Shown here: piece by piece, positions 8,220 through 15,639 of the stretch
Position numbering within the stretch: the first letter of the stretch is position 1
How the letters are laid out: every line of letters begins with the position of its first letter
Assembly (NCBI GenBank): GCA_001636495.1
Contig: KV440964.1
Coordinates: forward strand, 2,248,666 to 2,312,665
DNA: 64,000 nucleotides
Origin: Sutcliffiella horikoshii
GTDB lineage: Bacteria; Bacillota; Bacilli; Bacillales; Bacillaceae_I
Direction: 5' to 3'
Position numbers and translations under genes: made by a program
Notes under the pieces: generated by a model
The model's input: the letters and a program-made list of their open reading frames with translations, nothing else
Told to the model about the DNA's origin: nothing
Databases searched by the model: none

Positions 8220-9005
8220 ATGATACTGCTAAACAAATTCGGCTTTACTTATCTATCTTATAAAGCCCTATACTCATTTCAAACATTGAGATTGTTTATT
8301 CTCTTCAGGGTTCTGGATCCTTTCATGCACTATTTATTTTTTGCCACATTGGTAAGTGCGATTGCGGGTCCTGAGTATTCGTCCTATGTTGTACTTGGTA
8401 ACGTTGTTTTCTATACCGGCCGGACGATGATGATTAATTTTATGTCGATGTTCAGGGGGGAGAGGCAATATGGGACATTGGAGTTGAATATTGCCTCCCC
8501 AACTTCAACGTTTGTCATCATCTCAAGAAAAGCGATAGTGCCGTTGCTGGACGGATTGTTTGTTTTTATAGTAGGGCTTATCATCGCGAGGTTATTGTTC
8601 GGTATTGTATTGCCGCTCGAGCAACTCGGTCATTTGCTCCTTCTATTTGTCGTCACTATGTTTTCCTTGTTAAGTTTTTCGTTACTTTTTGCATGTGTAA
8701 GTTTATTGTTTTCTAATGTAAACTTGTTTGTGAATTTCATGATCGCCTCACTTCAGGTTTTCTGTGGAGTGAATTTTTCGGTCAGCCTGCTTCCAGGACC
8801 GATGGAGGCTGTGGCAAGAGTATTGCCTCTTACCAACAGCATAGAAGCGATTCGATCCATTTATCAGTTGGAAAACAATGCAATAAGTCCGCTCTTGTTA
8901 AATGAGTTAATGGTAGGTACCGCGTATTTCATGATTGCCCTCTTACTGGTCAATGTAATGGAACGGCTTGCAAGAAGACAGGGAGCTTTGTTTAAAAATG
9001 TGTAA
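8220..9005 (+). CDS. ABC-2 type permease, second subunit
   Basis: A 261-residue membrane protein with six predicted helices. The segment MFRGERQYGTLELNIASPTS matches the ABC-2 cytoplasmic motif after the second helix. It starts on the base after the preceding stop. With the ATPase and the first permease it forms a three-gene ABC exporter. No dedicated immunity or biosynthesis gene lies beside it, so the substrate cannot be inferred. Confidence 0.85.
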   Translation: MILLNKFGFTYLSYKALYSFQTLRLFILFRVLDPFMHYLFFATLVSAIAGPEYSSYVVLGNVVFYTGRTMMINFMSMFRGERQYGTLELNIASPTSTFVIISRKAIVPLLDGLFVFIVGLIIARLLFGIVLPLEQLGHLLLLFVVTMFSLLSFSLLFACVSLLFSNVNLFVNFMIASLQVFCGVNFSVSLLPGPMEAVARVLPLTNSIEAIRSIYQLENNAISPLLLNELMVGTAYFMIALLLVNVMERLARRQGALFKNV

Positions 9006-9023
9006 GGGTGAAAGGAGTAACCA

Positions 9024-9377
9024 ATGAAATTTTTCCGGTTTGATAAAGAAGTAGGTTTTCCGATAAAGCAATACGATTCACAGGCTTCCCATTTTATAAA
9101 AGTAAGTAGAAACAAGCACGAGAATAGTATAGGATTTATTCAATTGGATGCTGGCGGTGTGGTGGGATATCATCAGGCAACCGTGCAGCAGTTGTTCATT
9201 GTTGTCCAAGGGGAAGGGTGGGTAACTGGAACAGACAGAGAAAGAATCTCCATAAAAAGTGGGGAGGGAGTCATGTGGGATAAGGGAGAATGGCATGAAT
9301 CAGGAAGCGAGAGCGGGATGCTTGCGTTGGTAATTGAGTCTGAAACATTAGATACCTCCCTTCTTCAAGAAAAATAA
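9024..9377 (+). CDS. Cupin domain protein
   Basis: A 117-residue single cupin. The core is visible as GYHQATVQQLFIVVQGEGW and later SGEGVMWDKGEWHESGS, placing one metal-ligand His in each cupin motif region, though the first motif has fewer His than classic enzymes. It starts 18 bases after the exporter permease with AAGGAG, so it is probably co-transcribed. Small bacterial cupins may be isomerases, dioxygenases or binding proteins; the specific role is unknown. Confidence 0.75.
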   Translation: MKFFRFDKEVGFPIKQYDSQASHFIKVSRNKHENSIGFIQLDAGGVVGYHQATVQQLFIVVQGEGWVTGTDRERISIKSGEGVMWDKGEWHESGSESGMLALVIESETLDTSLLQEK

Positions 9378-9403
9378 ACAACGAAATAGAGGAGCAGATA
9401 ACA

Positions 9404-10066
9404 ATGCAAGCAATAATTTTTGACATGGACGGAACTCTTTTTCAAACAGATAGAATACTAGAGTTGGCTTTAGATGATACATTCAGTCTTTTAGCGGAAA
9501 TGAATGTTTGGGAGAAAGAAAAGCCAACTCCCATTGATACCTACAGAAGAATTATGGGAGTACCCCTTCCTGTGGTGTGGGAAACCCTTTTGCCGTCACA
9601 TTCACTCAAAATTAGAGTCATGGCAAATGAGCTATTCCATGACAAACTGATAGACAATATTAAGAATGACAAGGGAGCACTTTATCCTGGTGTAACTGAT
9701 GTTTTAGAATTTTTGAAGAAGGAGAACTTGGATTTATACATAGCAAGCAATGGACAGACTCCTTACCTTAAAGCGATAGTGGAGCAGTATGGTCTGAACC
9801 GATGGGTGACAGAAGTATTCAGTATTGATCAGATTGAATCGCTGGAAAAAACGGAGCTGGTAGGGGAAATTATCAGAAAATATGCCATTGAATATGGAGC
9901 GGTAGTTGGGGATCGCCTCTCTGACATAAATGCGGCAAAACAAAATGGGTTAACGGCTATTGGATGCAGGTTTGATTTTGCACAAGAAGACGAGTTGGCG
10001 CAAGCCGATATGGTAATAAATAGTTTGGAAGAGTTAAAAAAGATAGCCTTTCAAATGGTAGAATAA
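9404..10066 (+). CDS. HAD-superfamily hydrolase (phosphatase/beta-phosphoglucomutase-like)
   Basis: A 220-residue haloacid-dehalogenase fold protein. Motif I FDMDGTLFQT gives the nucleophile Asp at residue 8 and the acid Asp at 10; motif II is ASNG; motif III is the Lys of SLEKTELVGE; motif IV is VVGDRLSDINAAKQNG. An alpha-helical cap lies between motifs I and II. These enzymes remove phosphate from small metabolites. The 26-base gap from the cupin gene suggests the same operon. Confidence 0.88.
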   Translation: MQAIIFDMDGTLFQTDRILELALDDTFSLLAEMNVWEKEKPTPIDTYRRIMGVPLPVVWETLLPSHSLKIRVMANELFHDKLIDNIKNDKGALYPGVTDVLEFLKKENLDLYIASNGQTPYLKAIVEQYGLNRWVTEVFSIDQIESLEKTELVGEIIRKYAIEYGAVVGDRLSDINAAKQNGLTAIGCRFDFAQEDELAQADMVINSLEELKKIAFQMVE

Positions 10067-10130
10067 TAATTAGAAGAAGAAGACGAAACCTTTTCCTTCC
10101 AAAATTCGTCTAAGGCCAAGGGTGGTACAT

Positions 10131-10751
10131 ATGAAAACAACAAAACTAAAAAATGAAATTATTAGTTGGGGAAAAGCCTGTGTTGTCGGACTCTTTTTTG
10201 CCTTTCTTGTTAGTGCATTAATCGTCCAACCTTTTACAGTGAAGGGAAGCTCCATGGAACCAACTTTGACAGGGGAAGATGTTTGGGCTCATAAGGAAGA
10301 AGGCGATAAAGTGCTCATTTTCAAGAGTGGTTATATGCTGGGAATTGAACCAAAATATAATGATATTGTAGTAATAGACAGCAGGGTAGAGCGCGAAAGA
10401 AATCTGGCTGATAATTTTAAGGAAAGCCCTCTCGTTAGTGCATTATTAAAAGAACAGCAGGGGAATAATTACTGGATTAAGAGAGTGATAGGGGTAGAAG
10501 GGGATAAGCTCGAATATCGTGGGGGAACGGTTTATCGCAATGGAGAAGAGCTGGAGGAAGCATACATACAAGAAGAGATGCATTTTCCATTTGATGAAAT
10601 GATTGTTCCAAAAGACCACGTTTTTGTAATGGGAGATAACCGTAATGACAGTAGGGATAGCCGGGAAATAGGCTCGATTCCAAAAGAAAATGTAATGGGG
10701 AAAGTGGTTCTGCGTTATTATCCATTCGATAGATTGAATACGCTTGAATAA
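10131..10751 (+). CDS. lepB: Signal peptidase I (SipS/SipT type)
   Basis: Membrane-anchored protease that removes signal peptides from secreted proteins. From the ATG at 10131 (site AAGGGTGG) it has 206 residues, with one N-terminal helix (about 16-33), then box B GSSMEPTL with nucleophile Ser41, box D WIKRVIGVEGD with general-base Lys117, and box E MGDNRNDSRDSR. The Ser/Lys dyad and short size fit Gram-positive P-type signal peptidases. A 7-bp inverted repeat (10081-10087 with 10105-10111) lies just upstream. The window encodes at least two secreted substrates, the subtilase and the lipase. Confidence 0.93.
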   Translation: MKTTKLKNEIISWGKACVVGLFFAFLVSALIVQPFTVKGSSMEPTLTGEDVWAHKEEGDKVLIFKSGYMLGIEPKYNDIVVIDSRVERERNLADNFKESPLVSALLKEQQGNNYWIKRVIGVEGDKLEYRGGTVYRNGEELEEAYIQEEMHFPFDEMIVPKDHVFVMGDNRNDSRDSREIGSIPKENVMGKVVLRYYPFDRLNTLE

Positions 10752-10772
10752 GTGGGGGAGCTGGGTAGCTAA

Positions 10773-11162
10773 ATGGAAAAAGGGAGAGGGAAAAAGTATA
10801 ACATCATTATTATCATTTTAATAGGATGTGTAATTATAGGTGGCACGACATATTATGTCCTTTTCTATACACCCAAAAATTCTTTAGAACTTTATCAAGC
10901 TATACGTTTCTCAAAGAGTTATCAAGAATCAACTGAACTAATTCTTGAAGGGTATAATGAGAACTTTAAGGAAGAAGATTACGACTTTATGGGTCAACTT
11001 GAAAACACACCAAATAGAATAACCCAGTTCACTCTTTTTGAATACAAAGAAAAAACGTATTTAATCATGACTACACCAGGGACAAATAGATTACAAATAT
11101 TAGATGTGAAGGAACTACCAGAGGAGATCCGCAATTATTTTTTGGCGCTTCCTGCTGAATAA
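10773..11162 (+). CDS. Small membrane-anchored hypothetical protein
   Basis: A 129-residue protein with a basic N-terminus, one hydrophobic helix (about 10-30) and an extracytoplasmic hydrophilic domain rich in Glu and aromatic residues. It starts 21 bases after the signal peptidase gene and may be co-expressed with it. I do not recognise the family. The topology suggests an uncleaved signal anchor. Confidence 0.6.
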   Translation: MEKGRGKKYNIIIIILIGCVIIGGTTYYVLFYTPKNSLELYQAIRFSKSYQESTELILEGYNENFKEEDYDFMGQLENTPNRITQFTLFEYKEKTYLIMTTPGTNRLQILDVKELPEEIRNYFLALPAE

Positions 11163-11181
11163 AAGATAAGGAGCTAACCTC

Positions 11182-11676
11182 ATGAAGATAAGAAATATCC
11201 AAGATGGTGATTTCCTTCGTATATCAACTAACCTGAATACGTGGTGGGGTGGTCGGGATATGGTTGACATGCTGCCAAGGTTATTTATCCATCATTTTAA
11301 AGACACAAGTTTCATAATAGAAGAAAACGGGGAGACCGTAGGGTTTGTGATAGGTTTCATTTCTCCATCCCATCAGGAGCAGGCATACATACATTTTGTT
11401 GGCGTAAACCCGAAGATCCGCCAAAAGAATGTAGGAAGACGGCTTTACGAACATTTTTTCCAGGCAGTAAAGGACCAAGGGTGCAAGGAAGTGAGCTGCG
11501 TCACCTCCCCTGTAAATACAACCTCTATCAACTTTCATAAAAAAATGGGTTTTAGCATGAAAGAAGGGGACATGAGTAGGAACGGCATACCTATCCATCA
11601 AAATTATGATGGCATGGGCCAAGATCGGGTGGTATTTGAGAAGTTTTTAGAGGATGGAAGAGGGGAGCGTTTCTAA
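11182..11676 (+). CDS. GNAT family N-acetyltransferase
   Basis: A 164-residue acetyltransferase. The acetyl-CoA site is visible as HFVGVNPKIRQKNVGRRLYEHF (core Q/R-x-x-G-x-G/R reduced to RQKNVGRRL), preceded by the strand GFVIGFISPSHQEQAYIH and followed by the C-terminal NFHKKMGFSM typical of the family. The acceptor is unknown. The next gene appears to start within its last codons, implying coupled translation. Confidence 0.85.
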   Translation: MKIRNIQDGDFLRISTNLNTWWGGRDMVDMLPRLFIHHFKDTSFIIEENGETVGFVIGFISPSHQEQAYIHFVGVNPKIRQKNVGRRLYEHFFQAVKDQGCKEVSCVTSPVNTTSINFHKKMGFSMKEGDMSRNGIPIHQNYDGMGQDRVVFEKFLEDGRGERF

Positions 11677-12109
11677 ACTGAAAAAATTCTACTTGTTTTC
11701 TATTTTCATTCTTACATACATAAGCCTTGTGGTTTTTACGACGATGACAAATTTCAACTTGACAGGATACTCCTATTCTTTTCATGGAAACGGCATGTTG
11801 ACGATTGAAAGAGGCTTTTTCCAAAATGAGCAAGTACTTCAAATTCCAATTAATGAAGCAATCAAGGCAATCGAGCTGATATCAGAGGCAGATCATTATT
11901 GGAATATGACATTTTCTTTGTTTTTATTATTCACCATCCTTATTTCAGTGAATTATTTCAAAGCATTACGGCCTGAAAAACACAGGAAAAGGTATGCTGC
12001 GATATATCTTCTTTTGCTTGTTGCCATCTTATTATGGATTATTCCTACTCAATTGGCGTTAACGGAAGAAATCACAAAATTAGTAAGCGATCTGAAAGGA
12101 GAGGCATAA
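11654..12109 (+). CDS. Hypothetical membrane protein, two helices
   Basis: Up to 151 residues with hydrophobic segments at about 12-30 and 80-125. The ATG at 11654 lies inside the acetyltransferase gene and has a poor site; a non-ATG start a few codons later (after GAGGGGAG at 11660-11667) is possible. The middle carries SFHGNGMLTIERGFFQNEQVLQ, predicted to be extracytoplasmic. I do not recognise the family. Confidence 0.5.
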   Translation: MEEGSVSKLKKFYLFSIFILTYISLVVFTTMTNFNLTGYSYSFHGNGMLTIERGFFQNEQVLQIPINEAIKAIELISEADHYWNMTFSLFLLFTILISVNYFKALRPEKHRKRYAAIYLLLLVAILLWIIPTQLALTEEITKLVSDLKGEA

Positions 12110-12111
12110 CC

Positions 12112-12576
12112 ATGGATGTTGTTTTTCACACTGAGCAAGCAGTTTTCAATTATAGAGTGGCGGGGATTTGGATACAGGACGACCGTATTTTATTACATAG
12201 AGCAAGCGATGATCATATCTGGTCTCTTCCAGGTGGGAGAGTGGAGATGAACGAAGCTTCCCCAGCCAGCCTGCAACGGGAATTCAAAGAAGAATTGGAC
12301 TTGTCCATGACTATTGAAAGGCTAGTATGGGTGGCTGAAAACTTTTTTGAGTATCGTGGAAAAAAAGTACATGAAATAGGATTCTACTATATCGTTTCAA
12401 ACAAGATAGAAGAACCCATCCCAACTGGACAATTTCACGGCATAGAAGGCGAAAGATTGGTCTATGAATGGGTACCAATCTCCGAGCTAGAAGAAGTTAT
12501 CCTTTACCCTGAATTTCTGAAAAAGGCATTGAAGGATATACCTGAGAAAACGGAGCACTATGTGGTAAGCAACTGA
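12112..12576 (+). CDS. Nudix hydrolase
   Basis: A 154-residue Nudix-fold protein. The Nudix box runs from GRVEMNEA through LQREFKEELDL (about residues 43-65), matching G-x5-E-x7-R-E-x2-E-E-x-x with all metal-binding Glu residues. These enzymes cleave nucleoside diphosphates linked to another moiety. Start at 12112 follows AAAGGAGAGG; the longer in-frame extension overlaps the upstream gene and has no good site. Confidence 0.85.
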   Translation: MDVVFHTEQAVFNYRVAGIWIQDDRILLHRASDDHIWSLPGGRVEMNEASPASLQREFKEELDLSMTIERLVWVAENFFEYRGKKVHEIGFYYIVSNKIEEPIPTGQFHGIEGERLVYEWVPISELEEVILYPEFLKKALKDIPEKTEHYVVSN

Positions 12577-12620
12577 ATTACAGGGACTTACTAAGCTATT
12601 TTAAACAAGGTAAAATAGGC

Positions 12621-12649
12621 GTGACTTTCAAAAGTGTATCAATTATAAT
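12621..12649 (+). promoter_or_regulatory. Sigma-A promoter of the attenuator leader
   Basis: GTGACT (12621-12626), spacer 17, perfect TATAAT (12644-12649). Expected transcription start is near 12656, giving a leader of about 380 bases before the MutS2-like gene. Confidence 0.7.
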
Positions 12650-12681
12650 GGATATATCTTCAAACAGAAGGAGTTTGTTTT

Positions 12682-12705
12682 ATGGAAAAGGTAGTTCTTA
12701 ACTAA
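12682..12705 (+). CDS. Leader peptide uORF, MEKVVLN
   Basis: ATG at 12682 follows AAGGAG with 8-base spacing and is about 26 bases downstream of the predicted transcription start. It encodes seven residues and then TAA. Its 3' half is exactly complementary to a downstream leader segment, so translation or ribosome stalling here would change RNA folding. I do not know the stalling signal; the peptide does not match the erm leader motif IFVI. Confidence 0.6.
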   Translation: MEKVVLN

Positions 12706-12900
12706 ACGTAATCAAATACGTGCGATATGAGAGAAAAGTTCGACAAAGTCGAGCTCTGTTTGAGTACGCTTTTTTTCTCATAGCGAAATGTTAAGAACAC
12801 GGGTTTGCGCCTGCTCCATAAAATGATAGTTACAGCATGAGTATAGGTATTTATTTATTTATTTGCCTATCCTGCATTCAAATTTCAAACTACCATTCAA

Positions 12901-12936
12901 AACGCAAAGGACGAGTGTTGTTCTTTGTGTTTTTTT
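12901..12936 (+). terminator. Attenuator terminator before the MutS2-like gene
   Basis: A 12-bp stem with wobbles (AACGCAAAGGAC, 12901-12912, against 12920-12931), a 7-nt loop and seven Ts (12930-12936). It lies 100 bases before a gene on the same strand and downstream of that gene's only visible promoter, so it must be read through for expression. Confidence 0.8.
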
Positions 12937-13035
12937 ATATGTAAATATAGTTACGGCCCTGCTCTTACCATTTCCTCGCACGGTTTTAGTGGCTGCATCC
13001 ACAAACTCCTTACTAATTACTAGGAGGAAAAAACA

Positions 13036-14967
13036 ATGAATAACGAAACAATTAAAGCTTTACAATTTACCGATTTAAAGAAAGACGTGGCAGCCCTTGC
13101 TCTCTCAGAACCAGGGAAAAAAGCCGTATTGGCATTGGAACCATCCCTTAATAAAAGACAGATTGAAGCATGGTTAAATGAAGTCACAGAAGGAAAGAAG
13201 ATTCTCGCCATAAGTTCAAGCGTGCCGATCCATGGCTTACAAGGGATTGAATACATTCTCAAAAATCTCCACAAAGGAATTGCATTCAGACCTGATCAGC
13301 TGATGGGATTATATGATTTCTTGGATACCATTGAAAAACTGAAGCGGTTTATGAAAGACAAAGAATTTGCAGCGCCTGTTATCACGAGCTACATGTATTC
13401 TGTTGTGGAGCTATCTCACGTGTCGGAAGAAATCATCCGTTGCATTCGAAACGGGAGGGTGGATGATTACGCAAGCAAAGAGCTGCTGAAGGTTAGAAAG
13501 CAGATTTCCACATTGGAGGAACGAATAAAGAACCGCATCGAGCAATTGGTCAAGTCGAGCAAATACAGTAAATATCTTCAGGAAAGTTTATTTAGCACTA
13601 GAAATGGCAGATATGTTGTCCCTGTTAAAAAAGAATATAAAAATAATATAAAGGGTGTTGTGCTGGATGTTTCTGCTTCAGGATCCACCGTGTTCATGGA
13701 GCCAGAGGAAATCAGTATCATGCAAGATTCCATCAGTGTTCTGAAGTACCAGGAAGAGGCGGAAGAGGAGCAGATTCTGTTTGCTTTAACCGGCTTGGTC
13801 CAGGAGCATGAAAAAGAAATCAAACTGGCAATGGATTTGATGGTCAGTTATGATGTTATTTTTGCAAAGGCGAAGCATAGCTTATTGTTGGGTGGAACGT
13901 CACCTCAGATGAATGAACACCATGTCATACGATTAGCCGGGGCAAGACATCCTTTACTTGGAAAAAACGCTGTGCCTTTAGATCTGATAATAGGTGAGGA
14001 CTATGATGCACTTGTCATAACTGGTCCGAACACTGGTGGGAAAACGGTCACCATTAAAACGGTGGGACTCCTGACGTTGATGGCTCAGTGTGGAATGCAC
14101 ATCCCTGCTGAACAAGGAAGCGAGATTGCCATCTTTCACAAGGTGCTTGTGGACATCGGGGACGGTCAGAGTATCGAGCAGTCATTGAGTACGTTCTCTT
14201 CCAGAGTGAAAAATATCATTGAAATTTTGGCGGAGTCCACACCGCAAACGCTGGTGCTCTTGGATGAGCTGGGTTCCGGAACAGATCCAGCAGAAGGGAT
14301 GGGTCTCGCTACCTCCATCTTAGAAGAGCTATATAATAAGGGAACGACGATGCTTGCCACAACCCACTACAGTGAAATCAAGGAATTCGCAAATGAGCAG
14401 GAGGGATTCTGCAACGGCTCCATGGAATTCGACGTGGACACCCTAAAACCAACGTACCGCCTAATCGTTGGAGAAGGAGGAAGCAGCCAGGCCTTTGCCA
14501 TTGCATTGCGACTTGGCATGCACCCTAAGTTAATAGAACGAGCACACGAAATAACTTATAAAGAAACAGTAGATTACAGCGAAAAAACGGATAGGCCAAA
14601 GCATGAACTCGAGAGGCAGCTTGCGATGAACCGTAAGTATGTCAGAAAGATGAAGCATCCGGAAAAAGAGAAGACAAAACAAGAGATTATTTTTAAAAAG
14701 GGGGACAATGTAAGGATACCATCCATTGGTGAGTTCGGAATCGTTTATAAACCGGCAGATGATAAGGGGGATTTGGAGGTTCTAGTGAAAGGGCGGATGG
14801 AAACTTTCAACCATAAGCGACTATCTCTTTATATCAAATCGGAAGACTTATACACCGATGACTACGACATGGATATTGTGTTTGAATCGAAAGAAAACCG
14901 GAAGCTCCGAAATAAGATGAAGAAGCATCATGTGGATGAGGTTATTTTTGAAGAGTCGGACGACTGA
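13036..14967 (+). CDS. MutS2-like ATPase without Smr domain
   Basis: A 643-residue MutS-family ATPase of the MutS2 branch. N-terminal residues 1-300 form the helical core and clamp region. The ATPase follows, with Walker A GPNTGGKT (330-337), signature region IEQSLSTFSSR (380-390), Walker B LVLLDELGSGTDP (406-418) and switch His444 in ATTHYSEIKE. A KOW-like beta domain is visible at about 555-600 (GDNVRIPSIGEFGIVYK). MutS2 is usually about 780 residues with a long coiled coil and a C-terminal Smr nuclease domain; here the coiled coil is cut to about 35 residues and Smr is absent. MutS2/RqcU splits collided ribosomes in B. subtilis, so a ribosome role is plausible. Start site AGGAGG. Expression is probably governed by the leader and terminator upstream. 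Confidence 0.88.
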   Translation: MNNETIKALQFTDLKKDVAALALSEPGKKAVLALEPSLNKRQIEAWLNEVTEGKKILAISSSVPIHGLQGIEYILKNLHKGIAFRPDQLMGLYDFLDTIEKLKRFMKDKEFAAPVITSYMYSVVELSHVSEEIIRCIRNGRVDDYASKELLKVRKQISTLEERIKNRIEQLVKSSKYSKYLQESLFSTRNGRYVVPVKKEYKNNIKGVVLDVSASGSTVFMEPEEISIMQDSISVLKYQEEAEEEQILFALTGLVQEHEKEIKLAMDLMVSYDVIFAKAKHSLLLGGTSPQMNEHHVIRLAGARHPLLGKNAVPLDLIIGEDYDALVITGPNTGGKTVTIKTVGLLTLMAQCGMHIPAEQGSEIAIFHKVLVDIGDGQSIEQSLSTFSSRVKNIIEILAESTPQTLVLLDELGSGTDPAEGMGLATSILEELYNKGTTMLATTHYSEIKEFANEQEGFCNGSMEFDVDTLKPTYRLIVGEGGSSQAFAIALRLGMHPKLIERAHEITYKETVDYSEKTDRPKHELERQLAMNRKYVRKMKHPEKEKTKQEIIFKKGDNVRIPSIGEFGIVYKPADDKGDLEVLVKGRMETFNHKRLSLYIKSEDLYTDDYDMDIVFESKENRKLRNKMKKHHVDEVIFEESDD

Positions 14968-15109
14968 TGTTTAGGGGACGTAAAGTTGAAGTAAACAATG
15001 TATAGTTGATGTGTATTAATGGTAAATTTGCTTTTTTTGGTGCTGATTTTTTGTATGATGGAACATGTAATCCAATAAATCAAGCATAGCTCAAGGAGGA
15101 AGTTCCATT

Positions 15110-15256
15110 ATGAAGAAATGGTTTTTGGCTTTATCATCTTCCGTACTATTACTAGCTCTTGCCACTGGATGCGCCGCTGAAAATGAAGAAATGAACAACA
15201 ACGAAACAAACATGGAACAGAATGAAACGAATACTGGTGAGACGAACGAAGAATAG
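15110..15256 (+). CDS. Small Asn/Glu-rich lipoprotein
   Basis: 48 residues, ATG at 15110 after AAGGAGGA. It has a lipoprotein signal (MKKWFLALSS, then hydrophobic core) with lipobox L-A-T-G-C, Cys at residue 21, followed by a 27-residue tail composed almost entirely of Asn, Glu, Thr and Met. It is followed by a strong terminator. The short disordered acidic tail suggests a surface-tethered peptide; the function is unknown. Confidence 0.7.
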   Translation: MKKWFLALSSSVLLLALATGCAAENEEMNNNETNMEQNETNTGETNEE

Positions 15257-15273
15257 AATGAATGTAAATGAAG

Positions 15274-15330
15274 GTACCTGGGAGTGACGGTTCTTTTAAA
15301 AGGAGCCGGTATGCTTCTAGGTGCTTTTTT
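15274..15330 (+). terminator. Long-stem intrinsic terminator of the small lipoprotein gene
   Basis: GTACCTGGGAG (15274-15284) pairs with CTTCTAGGTGC (15314-15324), and an inner CGGTTCTTTT pairs with AAAAGGAGCCG. Six Ts follow (15325-15330). Confidence 0.85.
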
Positions 15331-15348
15331 ATGTTGAGGTTGCTGTTG

Positions 15349-15556
15349 TGACGGGATTGTTGACTGTTATGCCGGGATTTTTTAGTATTATGAAGGGATT
15401 ACACGGAGTTGTGAAGGGTTTTCCCCTCCTTGTGACGGGATTGTTTGTCGGGGATATCCTCCAGTTAAATAGAGAACCCGAAAAACGGTCAGTTGTGACG
15501 GGATTTCCTCTTTTTATGAAGGGATTAGCCAATCAAGTGACGGGTTTTTCCTCAAA
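15349..15556. repeat. Array A: 21-bp phased repeat, core TTRTGAMGGGATT
   Basis: Ten consecutive 21-base registers start at 15349, 15370, 15391, 15412, 15433, 15454, 15475, 15496, 15517 and 15538. Eight begin with TGACGGG, TGAAGGG or TGCCGGG, mostly followed by ATT and preceded by TTA or TTG; registers 6 and 7 are degenerate but keep the phase exactly. The remaining ~8 bases vary. It lies between the lipoprotein terminator and the 3' end of the convergent subtilase. The 21-base period is two helical turns. It creates a false open frame with a heptad peptide pattern but has no start site. Confidence 0.8.
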
Positions 15557-15639
15557 AAACAAAATACCAATAAAAAAAACCACTGCAATCGAGAGTTATT
15601 CCCCTCAACTACAGCAGCTTCCTAAAATCAAAATCAAAA

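Larger units (their letters stand above)
12656..13035 (+). promoter_or_regulatory. Transcription-attenuation leader with competing RNA pairings
   Basis: This gene-poor stretch carries a 7-codon ORF (12682-12705), then a segment GTTAAGAAC (12790-12798) perfectly complementary to GTTCTTAAC inside that ORF (12694-12702). AAGAAC (12793-12798) and TTTGCG (12804-12809) can instead pair, nested, with GTTCTT (12920-12925) and CGCAAA (12903-12908), which are the two arms of the terminator at 12901-12936. GTTCTT thus occurs twice and competes for one partner. In the ORF-paired state the terminator can form; if a ribosome stalls on the short ORF, the partner is free to break the terminator. A second hairpin (ATAGGTA with TGCCTAT, 12843-12849 with 12863-12869) sits between. 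This matches the logic of erm and ABC-F leaders; the inducer is unknown. Confidence 0.7.
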
